Shown in pieces: positions 7,884-15,551 of a DNA stretch of 64,000 bases; the stretch's first letter is position 1; each line of letters opens with the position of its first letter. Location of the stretch: positions 1 through 64,000 of the forward strand of contig CAZJQI010000009.1 in the NCBI GenBank assembly GCA_964548275.1, read 5' to 3'. Source of the stretch: JAUVUV01 sp964548275. Its GTDB lineage: Bacteria > Gemmatimonadota > Glassbacteria > GWA2-58-10. A program made the position numbers and the translations under genes. Below the pieces are notes generated by a model. That model was not told where the DNA came from, ran no database searches, and worked only from the letters and a program-made list of their open reading frames with translations.

Positions 7884-8029
7884 TCCCCCCTCAATTTTCG
7901 TCCGGCTCCCTGACATAATTTCATGATTTCAACCATTTATTGAATCCTTTGATTAATTTTTAACCGTTTGGTAAACCGGGCGGCTTGATGATATTTAATT
8001 TATTAATTGGAGCGGTTTGAGGTGGCATA

Positions 8030-9085
8030 ATGGAAAAGATCAAAGTTGGAGTACTTGGCGCCACGGGAACTGTGGGCCAGCGGTTTATCACCCTGCTTGA
8101 GGGCCATCCTTATTTCGAACTGACCAAGGTAGCCGCCAGCGAGCGTTCCAGCGGAAAGACATATGAAGAAGCGGTTGCCGGACGCTGGAAGGTTAGCGGG
8201 GACATTCCGGAAAAAGTTAAAGGGATGACAGTGCACGAGGTGAAACCGGGGCTGGACTGCCAGGTGGTCTTCTCCGCCATGGACGCATCGGTTGCCGGCC
8301 CGATCGAGGAGGAGTTCGCCGGGGCAGGGTACAGTGTTTTCAGCAACGCCCGCAGCCATCGCTACGATCCGGATGTGCCGATCCTTTTACCTGAGATCAA
8401 CGCCCAACACGCTGAGGTGATCGAGTATCAGCAGAAAAGCCGGGGCTGGAAAGGTTTCATTGTAACCAATTCGAACTGTTCGACCATGGGACTGGTGATC
8501 CCCCTCAAACCGCTCGATCTGGCCTTCGGCCTGGAGGCAGTCAACGTGGTGACCATGCAGGCGGTTTCCGGGGCGGGGTATCCCGGAGTGAGTTCGCTGG
8601 ATATTATCGACAACGTGATTCCCTATATCAGCGGGGAAGAGCCCAAAATGGAGAGGGAATCGCTGAAAATGCTGGGCAGGCTCGAAGCAGGCAAAACCTT
8701 TGCCGATGCCTCTTTCAAGATCAGTGCCCAGTGCAACAGGGTATTCGTGCTGGACGGCCACCTGGAGTGCACGAGTGTTGGTTTGAAAAAAAAGCCCGGT
8801 GTTGAGGAGTTCACTGCTGCTCTGGCAGATTTCAGCGGCAGGCCCCAGGAGTTAAAACTGCCCTCGGCCCCTGAACGTCCGATTATTGTGCGGACCGAGG
8901 TGGACCGCCCGCAGCCGCGTTTCGACCGCGACCACGGAGCGGGGATGAGTGTGACTGTAGGCCGTATTCGCCCCTGCAGCGTGCTGGATTACAAGCTGAT
9001 CATCCTGAGCCACAATACAGTGCGCGGCGCGGCAGGAGCCTCGATCCTCAACGCCGAGTTTCTCAACGCGGAAGGGTATTATTAA
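8030..9085 (+). CDS. asd: Aspartate-semialdehyde dehydrogenase
   Basis: A 351-residue enzyme that reduces aspartyl-4-phosphate to aspartate semialdehyde with NADPH, the branch point to lysine/DAP, threonine and methionine. The N-terminal nucleotide-binding motif is GVLGATGTVGQRF (7-19). The catalytic Cys is C150 in SNCSTMG and the acid/base His is H244 in VLDGHLE. The sequence resembles the archaeal/fungal-type branch of the family (short insert, ISAQCNRV motif) rather than the E. coli type. The start has a GAGG Shine-Dalgarno. It is transcribed alone and followed by a strong terminator. Confidence 0.95.
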   Translation: MEKIKVGVLGATGTVGQRFITLLEGHPYFELTKVAASERSSGKTYEEAVAGRWKVSGDIPEKVKGMTVHEVKPGLDCQVVFSAMDASVAGPIEEEFAGAGYSVFSNARSHRYDPDVPILLPEINAQHAEVIEYQQKSRGWKGFIVTNSNCSTMGLVIPLKPLDLAFGLEAVNVVTMQAVSGAGYPGVSSLDIIDNVIPYISGEEPKMERESLKMLGRLEAGKTFADASFKISAQCNRVFVLDGHLECTSVGLKKKPGVEEFTAALADFSGRPQELKLPSAPERPIIVRTEVDRPQPRFDRDHGAGMSVTVGRIRPCSVLDYKLIILSHNTVRGAAGASILNAEFLNAEGYY

Positions 9086-9117
9086 ATGGTAAAACGGAAC
9101 TGATAGGAAAGTGAAAT

Positions 9118-9157
9118 AAAAGCCCGGCTCGAAATCTATTTCTCAAGCCGGGCTTTT
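9118..9157. terminator. Bidirectional rho-independent terminator between asd and the MATE gene
   Basis: A perfect 12-bp inverted repeat (9118-9129 with 9146-9157, core GCCCGGCT), flanked by A and T runs on both sides, lies between two convergent genes. It can end transcripts from either strand. Confidence 0.85.
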
Positions 9158-9169
9158 CGCGTACAGCTC

Positions 9170-10600
9170 TCAGGTCTGCTCAACAAGGTCGCCCCGGTCG
9201 ATATGCTTCCAGTGCCCCTTGCGGAACCTGATAAGATGAGCGCTGCCGGCCAGTACCAGGTAGATTAAAAAGAAACTCCAGAGCACCACGTAGTTTGTCG
9301 CCACCATTTTCGCCACCAGGAAGATACCGGGGATAAAGAAAAGAATATCCAGAAACAGGGCTACTTTGAGAAAGTAATTCGTATCTCCGGCGCCGCGCAG
9401 AGCCTGCCTGAAAAGACAAACAAAAGCGAAACAGAAATTATAACCGATCAGGAACAGAAAGATATTTTTCCCTTTGGCTGTTATTAAATCGAAAGGAATA
9501 TTTTCAGCTCCCTCCACTCTCGGGCGGAAAACCGAGTAGATCGTTTCCGGAAACAGCAGGTAGACCAGAGCGATCAAGCCAGCCATGAAAAGGAGGATTT
9601 TCAGCACCAGGTACGGTACTTTCACTCCCTCTTCCGGTTTGCCGGCACCCACAGCCTGGGCCATCATTGTGAGGGTGGCCAGTGACAGTCCGTGGATGTA
9701 CATGGTGAGCAGCTCGTTGACCGACCAGGCGATATTGTTGGCGGCCAGCGACTCCGGCAGTGTGCGCCCCATGAACATGAAAAAAAGCGCAACGGCTATG
9801 TAATAAGTCAGGTCGTGGCTGCCTGAGGGCACCCCGAAAGCGATAATTTTTTTCATCAGTTTCGGCCGGAAGCTTCTCTGGGTGCGGGTCTCGTATTCGG
9901 CCTGGTAGGATTTGCGAAGGAATAGCACGAACATGATCGCCGGCGGTACAGTGGAGGCAATTGCCGTGGCAATCGCCGCGCCCAGGATACCCAGGCGCGG
10001 GAAACCGAAATGGCCGAAAATCAGCACCCAATCCAGGAAGATATTCACCGCGTTGCCCACCACATTGGCACTCATGGTGATATGTGTCAGCCCACGGCCG
10101 GTAAAAAACGATGCAAAAACATTGTTCAGCAGCGGCATCACCGAGGCCGCCATCAGTACCGTGTAATACGTCCGCTCCAGAGAGGCGATTTCCGCACGGT
10201 GGCCGAAAAAATTGAACGCCTCCCTGCCGAAAGGAATCAGGCACAGAAGTGCAAGGTAGCTGCCTGAGGCGAGGTAGATCCCCTGCCAGATCACGGCAGA
10301 GCACATTTTTTTGTTCCCTGCGCCATGGTACTGGGCCACGAAAATATTGATGAAGCTTGAGACTCCATAGAACATGGTCATGCAGGCAATGTAAAGAAAA
10401 GTCGCCGGCCAGACAGCGGAGATTTCATTCGTACCGTACCAGGAAAGAAACATCCTGTCGAAAAAAAGCATCAGGATTACCGATCCCTGGTTGAAAATCA
10501 GGGGCAGGCTGATCCGGAGGAGCCGTCGGGCGAGAGAACCGGGGAAAGGTTCTCTTTCGGTTTGATCCGTCAGGAGATAATTTGGTTTCTGTCCATGCAT
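9170..10600 (-). CDS. MATE-family multidrug/toxin efflux transporter
   Basis: A 476-residue inner-membrane protein with about twelve hydrophobic segments in two similar halves, the signature of MATE (NorM/DinF-type) Na+- or H+-coupled drug antiporters. Typical features are PLIFNQGSVILMLFFDRMFLSWYG in the first helix region (only partly quoted as motif), a charged linker about half-way (RTQRSFRPKLMKKI), and FRQALRGAGDT in the second half matching the first-half FFTGRGLT. I use ATG 10600; a TTG at 10621 would add seven residues. It converges with asd and follows the dCMP deaminase gene, from which a terminator separates it. Confidence 0.88.
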   Translation of the reverse strand: MHGQKPNYLLTDQTEREPFPGSLARRLLRISLPLIFNQGSVILMLFFDRMFLSWYGTNEISAVWPATFLYIACMTMFYGVSSFINIFVAQYHGAGNKKMCSAVIWQGIYLASGSYLALLCLIPFGREAFNFFGHRAEIASLERTYYTVLMAASVMPLLNNVFASFFTGRGLTHITMSANVVGNAVNIFLDWVLIFGHFGFPRLGILGAAIATAIASTVPPAIMFVLFLRKSYQAEYETRTQRSFRPKLMKKIIAFGVPSGSHDLTYYIAVALFFMFMGRTLPESLAANNIAWSVNELLTMYIHGLSLATLTMMAQAVGAGKPEEGVKVPYLVLKILLFMAGLIALVYLLFPETIYSVFRPRVEGAENIPFDLITAKGKNIFLFLIGYNFCFAFVCLFRQALRGAGDTNYFLKVALFLDILFFIPGIFLVAKMVATNYVVLWSFFLIYLVLAGSAHLIRFRKGHWKHIDRGDLVEQT

Positions 10601-10627
10601 CTGAACTGTTTGTCTGTTCAATACAAA

Positions 10628-10662
10628 ACTGCCCAGCCCGCGAACTTCACGGGTCGGGCAGT
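10628..10662 (-). terminator. Rho-independent terminator after dCMP deaminase
   Basis: Read on the minus strand, a GC-rich hairpin (ACTGCCCGACCCG pairing with CGGGCTGGGCAGT, with minor mismatches) is followed by TTTTGTATT. It ends the accD-kinase-dCMP deaminase transcript. Confidence 0.7.
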
Positions 10663-10688
10663 AAATACTTGGCGATTGATCCGGTTTT

Positions 10689-11162
10689 TCAGGCCTTGAA
10701 CGTGATCACCGGATCCGGCATCGGAAGTACATCGACTCTGGTTCCCGCCTCCCGGAAAAGATCGGGGGTGTTCTTGTCCGAATATTCATTGAATGAAACA
10801 AAGCGCTCGATTCCGGCGTTGACAATCATCTTCGCGCAGATCATACACGGCGAGTGGGTGCAGTACATTGTGGCCCCGGCAGTGGAGACGCCGTGAAGGC
10901 TGGCCTGGATGATCGCATTCTGCTCGGCGTGGATCGCCCTGCAGACCTCATGCCGTGTGCCGGACTCGATTCCCTGTTCTTCGCGCAGGCAGCCCAGCTC
11001 AAGGCAATCTTTCAACCCCTTGGCGGCACCGTTATAGCCGGTTGCCAGCACCCGTCTGTCCCGCACCAGTACTGCTCCCATGTGATGGCGAAGGCAGGTG
11101 GAGCGTTCAGCAACCAGCATGGCCATCTTGAGAAAGTAATCGTCCCAGCTCGGCCGGCTCAT
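10689..11162 (-). CDS. dCMP deaminase
   Basis: A 157-residue zinc enzyme of the cytidine/deoxycytidylate deaminase family, which converts dCMP to dUMP for dTTP synthesis. The zinc-binding and proton-shuttle residues are in HAEQNAI (H78, E80) and PCMICAK (C106, C109), and a GYNG segment (42-45) contacts the substrate. The extra Cys/His insert typical of ComEB-like dCMP deaminases (about residues 53-75) is present. Its ATG overlaps the stop of the upstream P-loop kinase gene by four bases, so the two are coupled and may both act in nucleotide metabolism. Confidence 0.92.
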   Translation of the reverse strand: MSRPSWDDYFLKMAMLVAERSTCLRHHMGAVLVRDRRVLATGYNGAAKGLKDCLELGCLREEQGIESGTRHEVCRAIHAEQNAIIQASLHGVSTAGATMYCTHSPCMICAKMIVNAGIERFVSFNEYSDKNTPDLFREAGTRVDVLPMPDPVITFKA

Positions 11163-11692
11163 AGAAGTTCCTCCACTTTGGCGTACAACTCCTCGAGGGT
11201 GCCGTCATTGACAATCACCAGGTCGCTCATCCTGAAAACCCGCTCCAGCTGCTGTTCGTTTTCGTTCCCGGCCAGCTCGGCCTGCTCATCCCGGATAAAT
11301 TCTTCGAGAGTTTTCGCATCGTCGGTGCGGCTGCGGGCTTTGGCTCTTTCGTAGCGCAACTGGATCGGAGCGTCGACCGCAATCAGGATAAAGTCGTCCC
11401 GCCTGCGCAAGGCGTCGACCTCTCCAGGGTTGCGGATACTCACCACCACGCCCGCCTTGACACCTTCAAGCTCGGCAAGTGCCCTTTCAGCAAGCACACC
11501 GGCACCTTTGGCCTGCCGCTGGGCGTTGCCCTCGGCAGTAAGATTCTCCCGGGTAATCGGCAAGCCTTTCTTTTTCAGTTCCTTGCGCAGGATATCCGAG
11601 AGGCTGAAATAGCCGAACGCGTGATGTTCGACAAGATAGCGGGCCGCCTTATCCTTGCCCGCCGCGTTGCGGGATGTTAGCCCGATCAGCAA
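11159..11692 (-). CDS. P-loop nucleotide kinase, dephospho-CoA kinase/UPF0200-like
   Basis: A 177-residue P-loop kinase. I choose TTG 11692 because GGAG lies five bases upstream and the product then begins LLIGLTSRNAAGKDKAA, the Walker A loop, as in related kinases; upstream starts would overlap accD. Other visible features are a lid-like RYERAKARSRTDD and a hydrophobic strand VVVSIRNPGEVDAL. The family includes dephospho-CoA kinase-like and archaeal UPF0200 proteins, so the substrate is uncertain. A standard CoaE is not assured. It is coupled by overlap to dCMP deaminase, which could suggest a (deoxy)nucleotide substrate. Confidence 0.7.
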   Translation of the reverse strand: MLIGLTSRNAAGKDKAARYLVEHHAFGYFSLSDILRKELKKKGLPITRENLTAEGNAQRQAKGAGVLAERALAELEGVKAGVVVSIRNPGEVDALRRRDDFILIAVDAPIQLRYERAKARSRTDDAKTLEEFIRDEQAELAGNENEQQLERVFRMSDLVIVNDGTLEELYAKVEELL

Positions 11693-11744
11693 ATTCGCTC
11701 CGTGATAGCGGAGGTTGTGTAGCCGGTATATGGGTGTGAAGGTT

Positions 11745-12584
11745 TCAGTCAAGCATGAAGTGCAGAAGCTGTATGACATGCTCGCGCATCTTGCTGCGCA
11801 GCACTACCATGTCGAGCATACCGTGTTCGAGTAGAAACTCGGCGCGCTGGAAACCCTCCGGTAGATCCTGACGAATGGTCTGCTTGATAACCCGCGGGCC
11901 GGCAAAACCGATCAGCGCACCGGGCTCGGCGATATTAATATCGCCGAGCATCGAGTAGCTGGCAGTAACTCCGCCAGTGGTCGGATGCACAAGGATCGAA
12001 ATATAGGGCAAACCCTCCTCATGCATTCTTCCCAGGTAGGCACTGGTTTTGGCCATCTGCATCAGCGAGAAAATCCCCTCCATCATCCGTGCTCCGCCGC
12101 TGCGCGACACGATAATCAACCCCTGGCGGCGGTCTATCGCACGGCGCGTGGTCCTGGCAATTTTCTCTCCCACAACCGATCCCATGCTTCCGCCGATAAA
12201 AGAGAAATCCATCGCGCCGAACTGGACACGAATCCCGTCGATTAAACCCTCCCCGACCACTATGGCTTCGTTTTTGAGGGTGCTCTTTACCGCTTTTTCC
12301 AGCCGGTCGGTATATTTCATCCGGTCGACAAATTTAAGCGGGTCGACGCTTCTAATCTCCCGGTCGCTTTCAGAGAAAGTGTCCTTGTCAAAGAGGATGT
12401 TGATGTATTCATCCGGAGTTATCCCGTAGTGGTGCCCACAGCGTGGACAGACCATGAGATTTTTTTCCAGTTCCTTTTTGTAAAGGATTTCGCCGCAGGC
12501 ATCGCACTTGATCCACAAATCATCGGGGATCACTTTTTTCGGCTGGATTTTAGGGCCACGCTTTTCTTTTCTGAACCAGGCCAA
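11745..12584 (-). CDS. accD: Acetyl-CoA carboxylase carboxyltransferase subunit beta
   Basis: A 279-residue subunit that, with AccA, transfers CO2 from carboxybiotin to acetyl-CoA to form malonyl-CoA for fatty acid synthesis. It begins with the typical four-Cys zinc ribbon (CDACGEILYKKEL, VCPRCGHHYGI at about residues 28-52). The crotonase-like carboxyltransferase core follows, with SRSGGARMMEG and HPTTGGVTASYSMLGD. The length is normal. accA is not in this window. The gene heads the operon running to dCMP deaminase. Confidence 0.96.
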   Translation of the reverse strand: MAWFRKEKRGPKIQPKKVIPDDLWIKCDACGEILYKKELEKNLMVCPRCGHHYGITPDEYINILFDKDTFSESDREIRSVDPLKFVDRMKYTDRLEKAVKSTLKNEAIVVGEGLIDGIRVQFGAMDFSFIGGSMGSVVGEKIARTTRRAIDRRQGLIIVSRSGGARMMEGIFSLMQMAKTSAYLGRMHEEGLPYISILVHPTTGGVTASYSMLGDINIAEPGALIGFAGPRVIKQTIRQDLPEGFQRAEFLLEHGMLDMVVLRSKMREHVIQLLHFMLD

Positions 12585-12667
12585 GTGCTACCTCCAATTT
12601 AATTTCCGGCTAAGCTCAAAGGCTATCCGCAGAGCCGTTGATTTGATACGGGCACAGGGGAAAACAT

Positions 12668-12697
12668 AATCTAATTTCCAGAGAAAGCACAAGTCAA
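12668..12697 (-). promoter_or_regulatory. Promoter of the accD operon
   Basis: On the minus strand TTGACT (12697-12692), an 18-base spacer, then TAGATT (12673-12668), 84 bases upstream of the accD start and just downstream of rimI. Confidence 0.5.
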
Positions 12698-12731
12698 GAA
12701 TAACAAGCCCCGGTTGTGAAACGCAAGCAGG

Positions 12732-13205
12732 CTAAAGTTCGAGCTTCATGATCACGGAGTCCTCCACCGGATGGGAGTAATATCCACGCTGAATGCCGAT
12801 TTGCGCAAACCCATAGCGCTTGTAAAGCTCGATAGCCCGCTGGTTTGAACTGCGCACCTCGAGAAAAAGAACGGTCACCTTCCGCTTGCGGCAGGCCTTG
12901 ATTGTGGCCTCCAGCAGTGTTCTGGCCACATAGCGTCCCTGGTATTCCCGTGCCACGGCGATATTGCCCAGCTCTGCGGTTTTGATCACTATCCAGCAGC
13001 AACTGTAGCCGATCACCTTGTTTTCTGCCAGAGCAGTCAGGCTGATTACCTCAGGTTTGCCGATCAGCCTCTTGAAATCCTCAACTTTCCAGGGCTGTCT
13101 GAATACCTCCCTCTCGATTTCCATAACCGCCTCCAGATGTTTCTCGGCCAGAGGAACAAGCTTAACTTTCAGCTTTTCGGGACGGTTGTTCGGTTCGGCG
13201 TTCAT
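12732..13205 (-). CDS. rimI: Ribosomal-protein-alanine N-acetyltransferase (RimI-like GNAT)
   Basis: A 157-residue GNAT acetyltransferase that moves an acetyl group from acetyl-CoA to an N-terminal amine, classically Ala of ribosomal protein S18. The start at ATG 13205 overlaps the tsaB stop (ATGA). The acetyl-CoA site is seen as AVAREYQGRYVARTLL (Q/RxxGxG/A variant), and the RimI-type VLFLEVRSSNQRAIELYKRYGF segment is obvious (only the core is diagnostic). The gene order tsaE-tsaB-rimI is widely conserved, which supports the assignment. Confidence 0.9.
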   Translation of the reverse strand: MNAEPNNRPEKLKVKLVPLAEKHLEAVMEIEREVFRQPWKVEDFKRLIGKPEVISLTALAENKVIGYSCCWIVIKTAELGNIAVAREYQGRYVARTLLEATIKACRKRKVTVLFLEVRSSNQRAIELYKRYGFAQIGIQRGYYSHPVEDSVIMKLEL

Positions 13206-13912
13206 AATCCGAGTCTGAGTTCGGCCTGGCCCACGCGGATATAGTGGGGTTCGAAAGCCAGGATATCCTCGACCCTGTAGCCTTCGGCAGAGGCCAGGAC
13301 TAGATTGCCCAGCAATGAGGCGTTCGGATGATCCAGCTCTTTCGGCACTGGCTGAAGATACTTTCCGGCGCAGGCTCTTATTTCGCTCTCCCGCTTTCTG
13401 AATCCCTGTCCCAGGCAGATAATTTTCCCCCTGTGAGCGAGGCCGGGAAGCAGGCTGCAAAGCTTTCCGACACCGAGGACGCATGGAGTTAAAAGCTCTT
13501 GGGCCTGACTGGAGCCGGGGGGCCAGAAATAGCAGGCGGCATAGAGTTCATCCTGGCCGGCATTGAATGTTGCGCAGACAGGTAATCCGTAGCCCGCTGC
13601 GCCATAGGCAAGCGCCATCAGCGAACCCGCCGCATACAAGGGCTTGCCCGTGACCCAGGCCAGTGTTTTTGCCGTACTCGCTCCAATCCTCAAACCGGTA
13701 AAGGAGCCCGGGCCCACCGCTACGGCCACCCCACCAAGCTGTGCGAAACTTACCCCGCATTCGGCCATAAGCTCCCTTATCGTTGAAAAAAGCCTCTCGG
13801 CCTGCGCTGCCTGGTCCTTTTTAGTGCGGCTTGCCAGAGGTCCCTCTTTGTCCACAAGAGCCACGGAGCCTACAGGAGTAGATGTGTCAATACAGAGAAA
13901 AGTTCCGGTCAT
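13202..13912 (-). CDS. tsaB: tRNA threonylcarbamoyladenosine biosynthesis protein TsaB
   Basis: A 236-residue ASKHA-fold protein that forms the TsaB-TsaD-TsaE complex needed for t6A modification of ANN-decoding tRNAs. The N-terminus LCIDTSTPVGSVAL and the VAVGPGSFTGLRIG loop are TsaB signatures. I choose ATG 13912 rather than the in-frame upstream extension, because it places the first beta strand at residue 4 as in the family and leaves five bases after tsaE. It lies between tsaE and rimI. Confidence 0.92.
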   Translation of the reverse strand: MTGTFLCIDTSTPVGSVALVDKEGPLASRTKKDQAAQAERLFSTIRELMAECGVSFAQLGGVAVAVGPGSFTGLRIGASTAKTLAWVTGKPLYAAGSLMALAYGAAGYGLPVCATFNAGQDELYAACYFWPPGSSQAQELLTPCVLGVGKLCSLLPGLAHRGKIICLGQGFRKRESEIRACAGKYLQPVPKELDHPNASLLGNLVLASAEGYRVEDILAFEPHYIRVGQAELRLGL

Positions 13913-13917
13913 CGGTC

Positions 13918-14418
13918 TCAGAGATTCCTTTCCAGCCAGAGAGGGATTTTCGAGCGCAACTCCGGCCATATATCGCCCAGTATTAGAATTTTCACTCTGC
14001 GCTGTCTGCGACCCTCATAACTCAGATGTATTTCAAGCCTCGATTGTGGCAAAAGTCCCAGTGCCCGGTCGGACCACTCAACGCACACGAGACTGTCGCC
14101 GGTAAAAATCTCGTCCAGCCCGATCTCGTACAGCTCTTTTTCCTCTTCAATCCGGTAGCAATCCACATGCACCAGTGGAAGACGGCCGCCGTGGTAGCGA
14201 TTGATTAGAGTGTAGGTCGGGCTGGTGATCGCGCACCTGTGCCCTAACCCAGCGCCAAGAGCCTGAATAAAAGTGGTTTTACCCGATCCCAGTCCGCCGA
14301 AAAAGGCCATCACACCGGGCGCACGGATCACCTCGGCGATCTCCCCGGCCAGTGAGACAGTTTTCTCAAGGCGGTCGACTACAAAGGTCCATTCGTTATT
14401 TGAATTCGGCTCTGACAT
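13918..14418 (-). CDS. tsaE: tRNA threonylcarbamoyladenosine biosynthesis ATPase TsaE
   Basis: A 166-residue P-loop ATPase that drives turnover of the TsaBDE complex. The Walker A motif is GGLGSGKTTF, followed by the diagnostic SPTYTLINRY and HVDCYRI and the late VEWSDRA segment. I take ATG 14418; the longer frame adds a Phe-rich, unlikely N-terminus. It is the first gene of the tsaE-tsaB-rimI operon. tsaD is not in the window. Confidence 0.92.
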   Translation of the reverse strand: MSEPNSNNEWTFVVDRLEKTVSLAGEIAEVIRAPGVMAFFGGLGSGKTTFIQALGAGLGHRCAITSPTYTLINRYHGGRLPLVHVDCYRIEEEKELYEIGLDEIFTGDSLVCVEWSDRALGLLPQSRLEIHLSYEGRRQRRVKILILGDIWPELRSKIPLWLERNL

Positions 14419-14727
14419 ATTCAACTTTTGCTGATCGTTAAAGAAAAAATTACTCACGCCGCTGCCTATGCGCAAGATACATCGAAAATGTGCGAAACAA
14501 ATCTGGTTAGCAGGATAAGACTGTTACTGTATTGAGTGAGGTAAATTGGCAGGTTTGCCAAAAGAAATCAATATTCTGGAGGTGATATCTGCATACAGGC
14601 CGCTGGCCACACCTATTTCCTTGTACTGCGTAATGGATTACGAAATAATGGGATGCCAATGGCCGTTATTTGGAAGTATCTTGATCAGGAAATGATATGT
14701 TTATTCATGCGGCAATAATGCCTGCTG
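14419..14727. other. 309-base intergenic gap with no recognised feature
   Basis: The gap between tsaE and the next minus-strand gene has moderate AT content. I see no convincing open frame, hairpin terminator or paired -35/-10 boxes. Confidence 0.5.
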
Positions 14728-15330
14728 TCAGCTTTCTTCCTGCCTTGCCCGAAAAACCTCGTACTGGGTTTTGGCCTCGTTCACTCTTTCGATAACCCGG
14801 ATCCAGTTGTTGAAAACGAGGGCGTTATAGTAAGTGATCACCAGTTCCCGGGAATTCAAGTCGATACTTCTGTCAAAAAGGTAAATCGCCGATAACGGCG
14901 GCCTTCTGATATAGACGACCCTGGAGTTGAAATTCGGAGAGACAGCAACGATCTCGATAGGCCTGTATTCCTGGCCGTAGTTATAGATCAACAGTTCGTG
15001 GGGTTCATACCTTATTTCCCGGCCCAATGCGCGAAAGGTTACCAGGAACGGTATTGGCCTTTTCGGATCATCAGGATTGTAGTTGATATTATCGGCGAGG
15101 TTGTCTTCTTTAAGCTTGCGCAGATAATCTCTCATCTCTTTGGTGGCGTAGCGGATGATACTCTCGTCCATTGCGGTCACTGTTATTTCCAGGTCACCGC
15201 CGCGCATTCTAACAGTTATATCGTCTCTTTCAAGGAGACCCTCATAATCCTCGGGAACATCCTCATCCTGGCCCGTAACCGGAAAAGCGAGGATGAAAAG
15301 CAGCAGGGGGATAAATAATCCGGCTTTCAT
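14728..15330 (-). CDS. Exported hypothetical protein with signal peptide
   Basis: A 200-residue protein starting at ATG 15330, with GGAG seven bases upstream. A clear Sec signal peptide (MKAGLFIPLLLFILAFPVTGQ) precedes an acidic mature N-terminus (DEDVPEDYEG). The mature part alternates beta-like segments (ITVRMRGGDLEITVTAMDES) with a charged helix (YATKEMRDYLRKLKEDN) and further strands. A late RRPPLSAIYLFDRSIDL region and a C-terminal helix (RVNEAKTQYEVFRAR) follow. I recognise no enzyme motif. It is likely periplasmic and lies 221 bases downstream of uvrA. Confidence 0.7.
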   Translation of the reverse strand: MKAGLFIPLLLFILAFPVTGQDEDVPEDYEGLLERDDITVRMRGGDLEITVTAMDESIIRYATKEMRDYLRKLKEDNLADNINYNPDDPKRPIPFLVTFRALGREIRYEPHELLIYNYGQEYRPIEIVAVSPNFNSRVVYIRRPPLSAIYLFDRSIDLNSRELVITYYNALVFNNWIRVIERVNEAKTQYEVFRARQEES

Positions 15331-15551
15331 GGCTGACTCCAAGAAGGGCTTGAAAGTGAGAGTGATTTCACAAACTTTGGCTATTCTTTTAATATTTGAG
15401 ACGATGCCGGCAGGGCAAATATTCATTCTGAATTGATAATTGTTCCAGTATTCCGATCTGTCAAGAGATTTTGCGTCCATGGAGTAATATTCAAAATTTA
15501 TTGTTGTTCAGTCTTTTCTTCCCAGGCAAGCCGTGAATTGGATTTTTCTCC

